NCBI RefSeq assembly: GCF_014873535.1
Contig: NZ_JADBEF010000001.1
Span: 6,386,001-6,450,000, forward strand
Direction of reading: 5' to 3'
From: Nonomuraea africana
Lineage (GTDB): Bacteria; Actinomycetota; Actinomycetes; Streptosporangiales; Streptosporangiaceae
Length of the DNA stretch: 64,000 nucleotides
Positions 1 through 8,776 of the stretch are shown piece after piece. The notes below the pieces were generated by a model. It saw only the letters and a program-made list of their open reading frames with translations. It was not told where the DNA came from and searched no databases. How positions within the stretch are numbered: the first letter of the stretch is position 1; every line of letters begins with the position of its first letter. Position numbers and translations under genes: made by a program.

Positions 1-254
1 CCGTCAACGCCACGGGCTGGAACATCCAGGACGACTACGCGATCACCGCCGTCCCCTCGATGCGGATGGTCATCGACCTCGCCGACCTCGACAGGTCCCG
101 CTGGATCAACCTCACGGGCGCCTCGGGCCACGCCTTCCACGACAACTACTGGGACCAGGCGCCGCTCTGGGCGAACGGGGAGACGACGCCGATGCACTCC
201 AAGCCCGACTCGATCAGGAAGGCCGCGGTGAACACCCTGACCCTCACACCGTGA
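1..254 (+). CDS. Penicillin acylase family protein, C-terminal end (5' truncated by window)
   Basis: The reading frame is open from base 3 and ends at a TGA at 252-254, so only about the last 83 residues are present. Residues such as DLADLDRSRWINLTGASGHA, followed by HDNYWDQAPLW, match the conserved C-terminus of the Ntn-hydrolase penicillin amidase/acylase family, which deacylates beta-lactams, acyl-homoserine lactones or related amides outside the membrane. The catalytic N-terminal Ser of the beta chain and the signal peptide lie upstream of the window. The 3' end overlaps the convergent MBL-fold gene by 11 bp. Family assignment is good; the substrate cannot be told. Confidence 0.85.
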   Translation, partial: VNATGWNIQDDYAITAVPSMRMVIDLADLDRSRWINLTGASGHAFHDNYWDQAPLWANGETTPMHSKPDSIRKAAVNTLTLTP

Positions 255-1179
255 GCAGGCGCGACTCGCCCACCGCGAGGTCCCACAGGTCGGCGCGCGG
301 CAGGCCGCGCGCCTCCCACTCCTGCCTCGCCAGCCGCACCGGCTCCAGCAGCGGCTCGCCTGACAGCACGAACGTGCCCCAGTGCATGGTCGCCATCCGC
401 GGCGCGCCCACGTCCAGGCAGGCCTGGACGGCTTCGGCGGGGTTGACGTGGTTGCCCTTGGTGAACCAGCGCGGCTCGTAGGCGCCGACCGGCAGCAGCG
501 CCAGGTCGAGGCCGGGAAACCGGGCGCCGATCTCGGCCAGGCGCGGGCCGTAGGCGGTGTCGCCGGCGAAGTAGATCGACTTGTTGATCACCCAGCCGCC
601 CCACAGGGTCTTGCAGGTGTCCCAGAGCGTCCGGCGGCTCCAGTGGTGGGCCGGCACGAAGTCGAAGCTGACCCCGCCCAGGGTCGCGCCCTCCCACCAG
701 TCCAGCTCGGTGACGTGGCGAAAACCCCGCCTGGTGAACCATCGGGCGAGGTTGGCCGGGACGAAGACCGGCGTGGTCCTGGGTAACCGTCTGACCGTGG
801 GGGCGTCGAGGTGGTCGTAGTGGTTGTGGCTGATCACGACCGCGTCGATCCTCGGCAGGTCGCTCCAGGCCACGCCCGGCGGGGTGAGGCGCTGCCGTAC
901 ACCCGGGATCTTCCTGGACCACACGGGGTCGGTGAGGATGGTCAGCCCTTCGACCTGGAGCACGTAGGTCGCGTGGCCCACCCAGGTGACCACCGTGCCC
1001 GTGAGCTGGGGCAGGCCACCCCTGAGCACCGGGATCTGGTCGATGTCGCCGATGTCGGTGCGCAGGCCTCCGTGCCAGGCGACGCTCACCAGCTCACGGA
1101 AGGCGGGAAGCGGCGCGGTCGACCGGTCCCTGAACGAGGCCGGCCGGACGGGGGCGCTCCGCTGGGTGGTCTGTGACAT
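244..1179 (-). CDS. MBL-fold metal-dependent hydrolase (NAPE-PLD/UlaG-like)
   Basis: Predicted 311-aa zinc hydrolase of the metallo-beta-lactamase superfamily. Visible motifs in order are WVGHATYVLQ (about residue 68), ILTDPVWS, the metal site HNHYDHLD (about 118), VPAHHWSRR, FAGDTAYGP and a distal MHWGTF histidine. This order is typical of the branch related to N-acyl-phosphatidylethanolamine phospholipase D and L-ascorbate-6-phosphate lactonase. The start at 1179 (ATG) has AGGGGAG 7 nt upstream; the in-frame GTG at 1185 is less well placed. The substrate is unknown. The gene is monocistronic and converges on the penicillin acylase gene. Confidence 0.85.
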   Translation of the reverse strand: MSQTTQRSAPVRPASFRDRSTAPLPAFRELVSVAWHGGLRTDIGDIDQIPVLRGGLPQLTGTVVTWVGHATYVLQVEGLTILTDPVWSRKIPGVRQRLTPPGVAWSDLPRIDAVVISHNHYDHLDAPTVRRLPRTTPVFVPANLARWFTRRGFRHVTELDWWEGATLGGVSFDFVPAHHWSRRTLWDTCKTLWGGWVINKSIYFAGDTAYGPRLAEIGARFPGLDLALLPVGAYEPRWFTKGNHVNPAEAVQACLDVGAPRMATMHWGTFVLSGEPLLEPVRLARQEWEARGLPRADLWDLAVGESRLLTV

Positions 1180-1203
1180 GGGCACGCTCCCCTGCGTAGT
1201 GGA

Positions 1204-1653
1204 TCACTCACCCTTGATGATCCCCTCTGGGAGCGTTCTATTCCTCCGCCACCATGGCGACTTGCGCGGATATCCACCGTCCTCGAGCCCCGCCAGCCGT
1301 TCGAAGGGGTTGTACGCGGCCTGGTCGCCGCAGATCAGCATCGACACGGCGAGCGAGAGCAGGTAGAGCGGCAGCATCGGCAGGCCGGCGCACCAGGCCC
1401 ACTGGGTGGCGTGGCGGCCTTCGTGCTCGAGCAGCCTGTCGGTGAGGTAGCCGTCGGGATGCTTGGTCAGCACGACGTTCCCGACGGTGAAGGCGCCCGC
1501 CACGGGGAAGGCGAAGCGGTAGCCGTAGGCCAGGATGAGGCCGTTGGGACCGTCGGTTCTGCGTGCCCCGCCGGCGACGGAGATCAGCAGGCCGAGCGGG
1601 GTGGACAGATTGACGAAGTTCGCGATCCTGCGGATCCGATGGCGCCTCTCCAT
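1204..1653 (-). CDS. Conserved membrane protein with HExxH motif
   Basis: 149-aa protein with two hydrophobic stretches, one near residues 15-30 (STPLGLLISVAGGA) and one near 95-115 (PMLPLYLLSLAVSMLIC). Between them lies EHEGRHATQW, an HExxH motif with a further Gln like that of integral metallopeptidases, so a zinc protease-like role is possible but not shown. The sequence AYGYRFAFPVAGAFTVGN and the terminal FERLAGLEDGGYP look conserved from actinobacterial hypothetical proteins I recall. The ATG at 1653 is preceded by GGGTGAG 4 nt upstream. It is divergent from the secreted Thr-rich protein (75-bp gap). Function unknown. Confidence 0.7.
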   Translation of the reverse strand: MERRHRIRRIANFVNLSTPLGLLISVAGGARRTDGPNGLILAYGYRFAFPVAGAFTVGNVVLTKHPDGYLTDRLLEHEGRHATQWAWCAGLPMLPLYLLSLAVSMLICGDQAAYNPFERLAGLEDGGYPRKSPWWRRNRTLPEGIIKGE

Positions 1654-1728
1654 GCGTCTCACCCTTGACCGGACTTGACAAATCGGAATAATGATCCCCG
1701 TCCTGAAATCTCCCACCAGAGCAGGATC

Positions 1729-2640
1729 ATGAGATTCATCATTCTGGCCGCGCTCGTCTGCACCATGGCGCTCGCCACCGTAGGCGGCTTGGCCGTCACC
1801 CAGACCTCGTCCGCCACCGACACCCCCACGGCCGACAGGCTCGAATTACCGGTCTCCACCAGCCCCTCCCCCACGCCCACTCCCACCACGAGCGCCGCCA
1901 AGTACAAGGCGACGACCAAGGTGGTGAAGAAGAAGGGCGTCTCGTACCTGGACGTCGCCGTCACGTACGGCGGGGCGGCTCGCTTCACTGTGAAGCAGAA
2001 GGTGTGCAAGGGCAAGTCCTGCAGGACGGCCTCCACCACGCTGCCGGTGACCACGGGATCGGGGAAGGCGTCGAAGAAGCTGGGCAAGGGGTCGTACAAG
2101 ACGAACGGGAAGCCGAGCGTCTCGCTGAAGGTACTGCCCTGGCCGACCCGCACGATCACCGCCACGGCGACGCCGTCTGCCACCACCACGGTGACGACGG
2201 GACCCACGGTGACGGCGTCGGCGGCCCCGGCCGCGACGGTCACGGTGGCGACCACGACCACGGCCACGGTCACGACCACCCAGACGACCACGATCACACA
2301 GACGCCCGCGCCGTCGGTCTCGATTTCGACGATCACGGCGACGCCGACGGTCACGGAGACCTGCTACATCCCCGAGCCGTCGCCCAGCGAGGACGCGTTG
2401 GCCCCGACTCCGTCCGCCACCGTCTCGGCGACGGAGACGACCCCCGTCGTTTCGCCGCCCGCGTCCAGTGAGGTGTCGCCGACCGGCACCACTCCCAGCG
2501 CGTCCGACACGGGCGCCACCCCACCCGCCGCACTGGCTCCGTCTTTCGAGCCGTGCCCGACAGAGAACCCCGACGACACCGGGGCGAGTATGCAGAACCA
2601 GCTACCGACGCCCACCTCACCGCCCACGCCGACCCCGTAG
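1729..2640 (+). CDS. Secreted Thr/Ser/Pro-rich protein
   Basis: 303-aa protein starting MRFIILAALVC with a clear signal peptide or N-terminal anchor (hydrophobic residues 2-22). A small basic domain follows (about residues 50-140; Lys-rich, with two Cys in VCKGKSCRTA). The remaining ~160 residues are low-complexity Thr/Pro/Ser/Ala, the sort of extended, possibly O-glycosylated stalk seen in actinobacterial envelope proteins. There is no C-terminal anchor or sorting signal. The ATG at 1729 is preferred because the signal peptide begins there. No function recognised. Confidence 0.7.
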   Translation: MRFIILAALVCTMALATVGGLAVTQTSSATDTPTADRLELPVSTSPSPTPTPTTSAAKYKATTKVVKKKGVSYLDVAVTYGGAARFTVKQKVCKGKSCRTASTTLPVTTGSGKASKKLGKGSYKTNGKPSVSLKVLPWPTRTITATATPSATTTVTTGPTVTASAAPAATVTVATTTTATVTTTQTTTITQTPAPSVSISTITATPTVTETCYIPEPSPSEDALAPTPSATVSATETTPVVSPPASSEVSPTGTTPSASDTGATPPAALAPSFEPCPTENPDDTGASMQNQLPTPTSPPTPTP

Positions 2641-2686
2641 CTGAGGCCGACGTAACTAACGACGGCGTCGCCCATGGGCGGCGCCG

Positions 2687-3106
2687 TCAGGCGTTGGGAG
2701 GTGGTGGCTGGTCGTAGCCCCTCAGGAGCCACGAGCCGCCCGACGATGGCGACAGCAGGACGGCGATCACCACCACCACCATTCCGCCGTAGAGGTAGAT
2801 GAAGCCCGCGGCGTCACCGGCGATCACCAGGTCGCCCGCCGCCCGCCTCAGCGAGAACACCATCGACACCAGCAGCCAGCCGATCGCCACCGCCGAGGCG
2901 CCGAGCTTGGCGCGCATCATCTTCCCCGCGAGGAGACACAGCCCGAACAGCACGGGAACCCAGCCGATGGCCGCCGCGGGGAAGGAGTCGCCGAGGTACC
3001 ACGCGTGGGTGAACCCGCCCACCACGCCGAGGACGACCCCCAGCACGACCAGCATGCCGTACGCGGCCCCGGCCAGAGCTGACTCGGCGTGGCTCCTTTG
3101 CTCCAT
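2687..3106 (-). CDS. DUF6113 family membrane protein (mshB-linked)
   Basis: 139-aa integral membrane protein with about four hydrophobic helices (residues ~12-35, 45-62, 68-85, 100-118) and a short Pro-rich cytoplasmic tail. It begins 11 bp after the mshB stop codon on the same strand, the conserved position of DUF6113 proteins in actinobacteria, so it is probably co-transcribed with mshB. There is no enzymatic motif. The start is not well supported by a Shine-Dalgarno sequence: the bases before ATG 3106 are pyrimidine-rich. A slightly different start is therefore possible. Confidence 0.75.
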   Translation of the reverse strand: MEQRSHAESALAGAAYGMLVVLGVVLGVVGGFTHAWYLGDSFPAAAIGWVPVLFGLCLLAGKMMRAKLGASAVAIGWLLVSMVFSLRRAAGDLVIAGDAAGFIYLYGGMVVVVIAVLLSPSSGGSWLLRGYDQPPPPNA

Positions 3107-3117
3107 ACCGGAGGAGG

Positions 3118-4023
3118 TTAGTGGATCCCTGCGAACAGGTCGTTCTCAAGGGCGTAAGGCTCGCCGAGCCCGCCCGCCTCGACCGGCAGGCTCGGCACCG
3201 TCTCGCCGCGGGGTCCGCTGCGCAGGATGAAGTGCTCCACCCCGAACGCCTCCTGCCCGATGTTGTTGGACAGCGCGAACCACGGCGCGTCGACCGTGAT
3301 CTGCGTGGCGTGCGCGCGCAGCGCGTCGAGCTTGTTCCCCAGGTACGGCCGGGCGTCCACCTCGGTGGTGATCTCGTCGTCCGCCGCGCCGAACGGGACG
3401 TCCTCGACGTTCTCGGGGACGAACGCGACCTCGGCCTCGGCGAGTTCCTCGGCCGTCCTGCGCATCACGGACTTGGCGGTGGCGGTGTAGTAGACCTTGG
3501 CCACCCGCCACGGCTCGCCCTCGCCGTGCAGGGGATCGGCGGCCAGCTCGACGGCCCGCCACGCGACCCGGTGTGCCTGGATGTGGTCGGGATGCCCGTA
3601 GTAGCCGTTGTCGTCGTAGGTGACCATGACCTGCGGGCGCACCTCCCTGATGACCTCCACCAGGAGCGCCGCGGCCTCGTCCACGTCGGCCTGCCAGAAG
3701 GCGTTCGGCCGGTGGTTGGCGGCCACGCCCATCATCCCGCTGTCGCGCCACCTGCCGGGCCCGCCGAGGAAGCGGTGGTCCTCGACGCCCATCGCCTTGC
3801 AGGCGGCGTCCAGTTCCCCGATGCGGTACTCGCCGAGGGTGTCGTCCCCGTCGGCGGCCAGATGCGCCAGCTCGGGCGGGATGACCTCGCCCTCCTCACC
3901 CAGGGTGCAGGTCACGAGCGTGACGTGGGCCCCTTCCGCGGCGTACTTGGCCATCGTCGCGCCGGTCCCGATCGTCTCGTCGTCGGGGTGGGCGTGCACG
4001 AGCAGGAGGCGTCGATCACTCAT
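3118..4023 (-). CDS. mshB: Mycothiol biosynthesis deacetylase MshB
   Basis: 301-aa LmbE/PIG-L-fold zinc deacetylase. It removes the acetyl group from N-acetylglucosaminyl-inositol (GlcNAc-Ins), the second step of making mycothiol, the actinobacterial redox thiol. The metal-binding HAHPDDE sits at residues 10-16 and the third ligand region is YYGHPDHIQAHR near residue 150; the spacing and length fit MshB (about 300 aa). The ATG at 4023 lies exactly 7 nt after a TACGCT hexamer, suggesting a leaderless transcript. Related deacetylases such as Mca share the fold, but the start, length and DUF6113 neighbour favour MshB. Confidence 0.92.
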   Translation of the reverse strand: MSDRRLLLVHAHPDDETIGTGATMAKYAAEGAHVTLVTCTLGEEGEVIPPELAHLAADGDDTLGEYRIGELDAACKAMGVEDHRFLGGPGRWRDSGMMGVAANHRPNAFWQADVDEAAALLVEVIREVRPQVMVTYDDNGYYGHPDHIQAHRVAWRAVELAADPLHGEGEPWRVAKVYYTATAKSVMRRTAEELAEAEVAFVPENVEDVPFGAADDEITTEVDARPYLGNKLDALRAHATQITVDAPWFALSNNIGQEAFGVEHFILRSGPRGETVPSLPVEAGGLGEPYALENDLFAGIH

Positions 4024-4030
4024 GCCCCCG

Positions 4031-4036
4031 AGCGTA
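4031..4036 (-). promoter_or_regulatory. -10 hexamer TACGCT of mshB (leaderless)
   Basis: On the minus strand TACGCT is followed by CGGGGGC and then the mshB ATG. A TANNNT hexamer ending 6-7 nt before the start codon is the usual signature of leaderless transcription in actinobacteria. The same 17 bases, from ATACGCT through ATG, recur before the histidine kinase gene at 9876. Confidence 0.55.
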
Positions 4037-4174
4037 TTCCACCCGCCCAGCCGTACCTCATCCCCAGAACCCCACCCCCAAGACCGCACCCCCCGGCCCG
4101 CCCAACCACCTCCCGAAGAACGCGCCGTTCGGGGCCGCACGGGGCGGGTGTCTCACCTGGCAAGATGGGGGGTT

Positions 4175-6241
4175 ATGAGTGAGAGCTTCCCGCGCCTGCA
4201 CGCAAGGACCCGCCGGTTCACCCTCGGAGTGCCCAGGGGCTTCACGATCTCCCCCGACGGCGCCCGCGTCCTCTTCCTGCGCACGCAGTCCGGCACCGAC
4301 CCGTTGACCTGCCTGTGGGAGCTCGACACCGCCACCCACGTCGAACGCCTGGTCGTCGACCCCCGCGCCCTCGACGCCGACGACGAGAACCTGCCCCCCG
4401 AGGAGCGCGCCCGCCGCGAGCGCAGCCGCGAGCAGGCGGGCGGCGTCGTCGCCTACGCCACCGACTCGGCCGCCACGGTCGCGGCCTTCGCCCTCTCCGG
4501 CGGCCTCTACGTCACCGACCTGGCCACGGGCGAGACCCGCAGGCTGGAGACGCCTGGGGCGGTCATCGACCCGCGTCCGTCCCCCGACGGGCAGCACGTC
4601 GCCTACGTCACGAGCGGCTCGCTGCGCGTCCAGAACCTCGCCACCGGCGACGACCGCGCCCTGGCCACCCCCGAGACCGACACGGTCGCCTACGGCCTGG
4701 CCGAGTTCATCGCCGCCGAGGAGATGGACCGCCACCGCGGCTACTGGTGGTCGCCCGACAGCGACGCGCTGCTGGTCGAGCGGGCTGACGAGGCGCCCGT
4801 CCAGACCTGGTACATCGCCGACCCGGCCAACCCCGACCGCCCCGCCGTCCCGCAGAGGTATCCGGCGGCGGGCACGCCCAACGCGCGCACCGAGCTGTTC
4901 GTCCTGGGCCTGGGCGGCTCGCGGGTCGCGGTGCCGTTCGAGCACGAGTACCTGACCACCGCCTCGTGGGACTCCCACGCGCTGTCGATCGTGACCATGT
5001 CGCGCGACCAGCGGACGCGTCGCCTGTTCACCGTCGATCCCGCGAGCGGCCGGTCCAGCCTGGTCCGCGAGGACACCGACGAGGCGTGGGTCGAGATCGT
5101 GACCGGCGTCCCCGGGCACCTCGACGACGGCTCGCTGGTGTGGGTGGCCGACGACGAGGGCGGCCGCCGCCTGTTCGTCGGCGACCGCGTCGTCACCCCG
5201 CCCACCCTCCAGGTGCGCGACGTGCTCGACATCGACCGCGACACCGTGCTGTTCAGGGCCAGCGGCGACCCCACCGAGATCCAGCTCTGGACGTGGGACG
5301 GCCACTCCCTCATGCCCGTCTCCACGGCGTCCGGCGTCTACTCGGGCCGCCTGTCCGGCGGCGTCGGCGTGCTCACCGAGCAATCCCTCGACAAGGAGGG
5401 CGTCTCCGCCACCGTGGTCCTGCCCAGCGGCATGACGATCCCGATCCCCTCGCTCGCCGAGCGTCCCGGCCTCGACCTGCGCGTCCACGTGGGCCGCGCG
5501 GGCGCCCGCGACCTGTCGACCGCCGTCGTCTTCCCGTCGTGGCACGAGCCGGGCTCGCGCCGGCTGCCCGTCCTGCTCGACCCGTACGGCGGGCCGCACG
5601 CCCAGCGCGTCCTGGCCAGCCAGGGCATGTACCTCACCAGTCAGTGGTTCGCCGAGCAGGGCTTCGCCGTCATCGTCGCGGACGGCCGCGGCACCCCTGG
5701 ACGCGGGCCCGCCTTCGAGCGCGCGGTGCTGAACGACCTGGCCACCCCCGTCCTCGACGACCAGGTGGACGCCCTGCAGGGGGTCGCCCAGCAGTACCCT
5801 GACGACCTCGACCTGACCAAGGTCGCCATCCGCGGCTGGTCGTTCGGCGGCTACCTGTCCGCGCTCGCCGTCCTGCGCAGGCCCGACGTCTTCCACGCGG
5901 CGATCGCGGGCGCGCCGGTGACCGACTGGCGCCTGTACGACACGTGCTACACCGAGCGCTACCTCGGCGACCCGCACGCCCAGCCCGAGGTCTACGACCA
6001 GTCGTCGCTGTTCGCCGACGCGGGGAAGCTGGAGCGCCCGCTCCTGCTGATCCACGGCCTCGCCGACGACAACGTGGTCGCCGCCCACACGCTCCGCCTG
6101 TCGTCCGCCCTGTTGTCGGCGGGCCGCCCGCACACCGTCCTGCCGCTGTCGGGCGTGACCCACATGACGCCGCAGGAGGTCGTCGCGGAGAACCTGCTGC
6201 TCCTCCAGGTCGACTTCCTCAAGAAGTCCCTGGATCTGTAA
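4175..6241 (+). CDS. S9 family prolyl oligopeptidase / dipeptidyl peptidase IV-like
   Basis: 688-aa serine peptidase. The N-terminal ~430 residues are a DPP-IV-type beta-propeller (repeated SPDG blocks; AEEMDRHRGYWWSPD matches the DPPIV Glu-Glu substrate-anchor region). The C-terminal alpha/beta-hydrolase domain has DPYGGPHAQRV, VADGRGTPGRGP, nucleophile motif GWSFGGY (about residue 555), HGLADDNV supplying the Asp, and GVTHMT supplying the His. It probably cleaves X-Pro dipeptides. No signal peptide is visible, so it is likely cytoplasmic. The ATG at 4175 follows a GGGGGG stretch; longer frames upstream are antisense to mshB. It is divergent from mshB. Confidence 0.9.
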   Translation: MSESFPRLHARTRRFTLGVPRGFTISPDGARVLFLRTQSGTDPLTCLWELDTATHVERLVVDPRALDADDENLPPEERARRERSREQAGGVVAYATDSAATVAAFALSGGLYVTDLATGETRRLETPGAVIDPRPSPDGQHVAYVTSGSLRVQNLATGDDRALATPETDTVAYGLAEFIAAEEMDRHRGYWWSPDSDALLVERADEAPVQTWYIADPANPDRPAVPQRYPAAGTPNARTELFVLGLGGSRVAVPFEHEYLTTASWDSHALSIVTMSRDQRTRRLFTVDPASGRSSLVREDTDEAWVEIVTGVPGHLDDGSLVWVADDEGGRRLFVGDRVVTPPTLQVRDVLDIDRDTVLFRASGDPTEIQLWTWDGHSLMPVSTASGVYSGRLSGGVGVLTEQSLDKEGVSATVVLPSGMTIPIPSLAERPGLDLRVHVGRAGARDLSTAVVFPSWHEPGSRRLPVLLDPYGGPHAQRVLASQGMYLTSQWFAEQGFAVIVADGRGTPGRGPAFERAVLNDLATPVLDDQVDALQGVAQQYPDDLDLTKVAIRGWSFGGYLSALAVLRRPDVFHAAIAGAPVTDWRLYDTCYTERYLGDPHAQPEVYDQSSLFADAGKLERPLLLIHGLADDNVVAAHTLRLSSALLSAGRPHTVLPLSGVTHMTPQEVVAENLLLLQVDFLKKSLDL

Positions 6242-6249
6242 GAGGGTCG

Positions 6250-6308
6250 GAACCCCACGCGCGAAAAGCAAGGCCTTCACCAAGGGCGCGCTTCGCGCGT
6301 GGGGGTTC
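6250..6308 (+). terminator. Long hairpin after the S9 peptidase gene
   Basis: Arms at 6250-6265 and 6292-6308 are complementary over 16 bp with a single extra G in the right arm. The 26-nt loop contains a small AAGGCCTT palindrome. It begins 8 bp after the peptidase stop codon and has no U-run, as is common for actinobacterial terminators. Confidence 0.65.
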
Positions 6309-6610
6309 AGCCGCTCCCCCAGTCGGGCCACCGTCCCGACCCCTTGAGGCCCTAGCTCCGCGGACGCCCTTCTCAGACCCACCCCTGACGCACCTGGGTG
6401 GTAGACACCTGGACCCCACCCAGCCTTGCTCCGCGCGTCTGGCCGTCATACCCACGTGAATCGCTCTGATGATTACCTCTCGGAGATCAGTTCCCGATCG
6501 AGCGCGTCCAAGGACGGGCAGGCCGTGTCTCGCCCAAGGCCCTGCACCGCTTGGACCAGGCTCTGCGCATGCACCTCGCCCTCTGACCCGATGCTTCAGG
6601 CGCCAAGCCT
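6309..6610. other. Intergenic region, no gene seen
   Basis: About 300 bp between the peptidase terminator and the stop codon of the minus-strand ATPase gene. Short open frames exist on both strands, but none has a ribosome binding site, a recognisable product or typical third-position GC bias. No repeat or RNA structure was identified. Confidence 0.5.
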
Positions 6611-8128
6611 TCAGGACCCGCCGTAGAGGCGCTCCAGATCCACCAACTGGACGTCTTCGCGCGCTCGCGCCATCTCTTCCAGTTGTGGCATGAACCCCGC
6701 CACGCTGAATAGCAACAGCCGCGTCTCAGGCGTGGCACGCTCGTCTCTGGCCATGAGCAACGCGCGAGTCCGCTCCAACCGATCCAGGTGCGCGCGCCCG
6801 ACCACGTCCCCGCTCTTCGCCTCGCCAATCGCGAGGATCTTCTCCCTGCCGTCGTCCATGCGGGAGAAGGCCACAACGTCGATCTCGTGACCGGTCCTGT
6901 TAGCAGGGTCGGGCAGCACGCCGGAGGCCACTCTGGCCCGTCGGCCTCCGAGGGTCGAGACGTCGGCGTACCACCGGGTCCATAGCCGAGCCAAGTGCTC
7001 GAAGTGCGGGCCGAGCACCTGGCTGCAGAAGGTCGCCTGAGATCGCTCCCAAACCTGCGCTGCCGATCCGGGCCGTTCCAGGTCGGTCCACTCAGGCCTC
7101 ATGAGCGCATGGTAGAAGCTGACGATCGGCTCGGTGATGCGATAGGCGGACCGCTTACCGTGAAAGGCGTCGGCTTCCCTGCAGATCAAGCCCACGTCCT
7201 CGAGCATGGTCAGGGCATGGCCCAGATCCGTCGACTTCTTTCCGAGATAGTTCGCGATCCCTCCTCGCGTGTGGTTGCCTCCCGCGACCGCCGACAGCAC
7301 CCCGTGGTAGAGCGCCACATCGCGAAGTTCGGGCTCCTCCGAGAGAAGGGAGCGCCCCTCCCTGAAGAGGGGGCTTCCGGAGTTGAGCACGTTGCGAATC
7401 ACCCACGGGCCGAAATCCGCCCGATCCCGCGGGACGTCTCCGAGAGTGAACTCGCGCCGGTAGGCGGGAGTTCCGCCCACCACCGCATGGACGAGCAGAG
7501 CCAGAGAAGGATCGTCGAGTTCCCAGAACTCCCTGGCCAACCGGAAGTCGAGGGTTGGGACCACCAACTCCAGACTGGCCCTTCCACGAAGGGGCGCGGT
7601 GCCCGCCAGCAGCGAGCCCATGAACGACAGCGCGGATCCACACAGCAGCAGACGGACCGGGGAGCCAGCTCGTTGCCCTTGCGGCCCGAGCGCCCGCTGG
7701 ATGAGGGAGGGGAGCTCTGGTGATGCCTTCACGAGGTAGGGGAACTCATCGATCACCACAGGAACGGGCCGGTCTGAGGCGATACGCATGAGCGCCTGGA
7801 CCGCCTCGTCCCATCGCTCGAAACGACGCGGCACCGGCTCTCCGAGGTGGTGTGCCATCGCCGTGCCGAACTGGCGGAGCGCTTCAGCTTCTGTCGCTTC
7901 GGTCGCCGCGAAATAGAAGCCACCCGCCGCGCGGCATACCGCGTCCAGCAGGTAGGTCTTACCTTGACGGCGTCGCCCGGACACCACGCCAAGCGTCGCT
8001 TCACCGCCGGGATACTGGACGAATCGGGTCAGTTGCGACCACTCGTAGTCCCGATCGAAGATGCCGGAAGGCTTTTCCACGCTCCTATGATAACTGAGGC
8101 TATTATAGGCTTGCTTATTATTCATCAT
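6611..8128 (-). CDS. AAA+ ATPase with C-terminal DUF234/nuclease-like domain
   Basis: 505-aa protein of the archaeal-type ATPase group. The P-loop SGRRRQGKT is near residue 50 and Walker B PVVIDEFPYL near residue 125. A winged-helix-like stretch (GGIANYLGKKSTDLGHAL) is around 290. The C-terminal block EIDVVAF plus IGEAKSG resembles a PD-(D/E)xK nuclease core. Such proteins are scattered, mobile and of unclear function (possibly toxin- or defence-linked). The ATG directly follows the TGA of the response regulator gene. The first ~100 bp are markedly AT-richer than the rest of the window and contain a perfect TATAAT at 8102-8107 on the minus strand. The true start could therefore be downstream, for example GTG 8080. 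Confidence 0.8.
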   Translation of the reverse strand: MMNNKQAYNSLSYHRSVEKPSGIFDRDYEWSQLTRFVQYPGGEATLGVVSGRRRQGKTYLLDAVCRAAGGFYFAATEATEAEALRQFGTAMAHHLGEPVPRRFERWDEAVQALMRIASDRPVPVVIDEFPYLVKASPELPSLIQRALGPQGQRAGSPVRLLLCGSALSFMGSLLAGTAPLRGRASLELVVPTLDFRLAREFWELDDPSLALLVHAVVGGTPAYRREFTLGDVPRDRADFGPWVIRNVLNSGSPLFREGRSLLSEEPELRDVALYHGVLSAVAGGNHTRGGIANYLGKKSTDLGHALTMLEDVGLICREADAFHGKRSAYRITEPIVSFYHALMRPEWTDLERPGSAAQVWERSQATFCSQVLGPHFEHLARLWTRWYADVSTLGGRRARVASGVLPDPANRTGHEIDVVAFSRMDDGREKILAIGEAKSGDVVGRAHLDRLERTRALLMARDERATPETRLLLFSVAGFMPQLEEMARAREDVQLVDLERLYGGS

Positions 8129-8776
8129 TCAGCTGAGATCGGCGTCGTGGACCAGGATGGCGGCCTGGACTCTGTTGGTCAGGCCGAGCTTGGCCAGCAC
8201 GCGGCTGACGTGCGCCTTGACCGTCGCCTCCGTCAGGTGCAGCTCCCTACCGACCTCCGCGTTCGACAGCCCCCTGGCCAGCGCCCTGATCACGTCCTCC
8301 TCCCGCCCGGTCAGCGTGGCCAGCTGCCGGCGAGCCGCCTCCGCCCGAGACGGCGCCCTGTCCACGAAGGCAGAGATCAGCCGCTTGGTGACCGTGGGCG
8401 ACAGCATCGCCTGCCCGCCCGCCACGGTTCGTACGGCGGCGGCCAGCTCGCGCGGCGGCGTGTCCTTCAGCAGGAAGCCGACGGCTCCGAGGCGAAGCGC
8501 CTCGTGCACGTACTCGTCCAGGTCGAAGGTGGTCAGCATGATCAGCTTGACCGCGTCGGGCACGCTCAGGAGGCGCTCGGCGGCGGCGAGCCCGTCCATG
8601 CCCGGCATCCGCACGTCCATCAGCACGACCTCGGGGCGCAGCCGGGCCGCCGCCGAGATCGCCTCGGCGCCGTCGCGGGCCTCGCCGACGACCACGATGT
8701 CGCCGGCCGCCTCCAGGATCAGCCGCAGGCCCGACCGCACCAGCGCCTCGTCGTCGACGATCAGGACGCGGATCAC
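8129..8776 (-). CDS. NarL/LuxR-family response regulator
   Basis: 215-aa two-component response regulator. The receiver domain covers residues 1-120 with acidic pocket VDDE, phospho-acceptor Asp in VVLMDVRMPGMDG (about 54) and Lys in FLLKDTPP. The C-terminal LuxR helix-turn-helix begins LTGREEDVIRALARGLSN and includes EATVKAHVSRVLAKLGL. Its GTG start overlaps the stop of the upstream histidine kinase gene (GTGA), so the two are translated together. It probably acts as a phosphorylated dimer on target promoters; the 18-bp palindrome upstream of the kinase is a plausible site. Confidence 0.93.
   Translation of the reverse strand: MIRVLIVDDEALVRSGLRLILEAAGDIVVVGEARDGAEAISAAARLRPEVVLMDVRMPGMDGLAAAERLLSVPDAVKLIMLTTFDLDEYVHEALRLGAVGFLLKDTPPRELAAAVRTVAGGQAMLSPTVTKRLISAFVDRAPSRAEAARRQLATLTGREEDVIRALARGLSNAEVGRELHLTEATVKAHVSRVLAKLGLTNRVQAAILVHDADLS

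Noticed and set aside
4058..6382. A ~770-codon minus-strand frame
   Set aside because: It is antisense to the S9 peptidase with no recognisable motif; the peptidase catalytic triad is on the plus strand.
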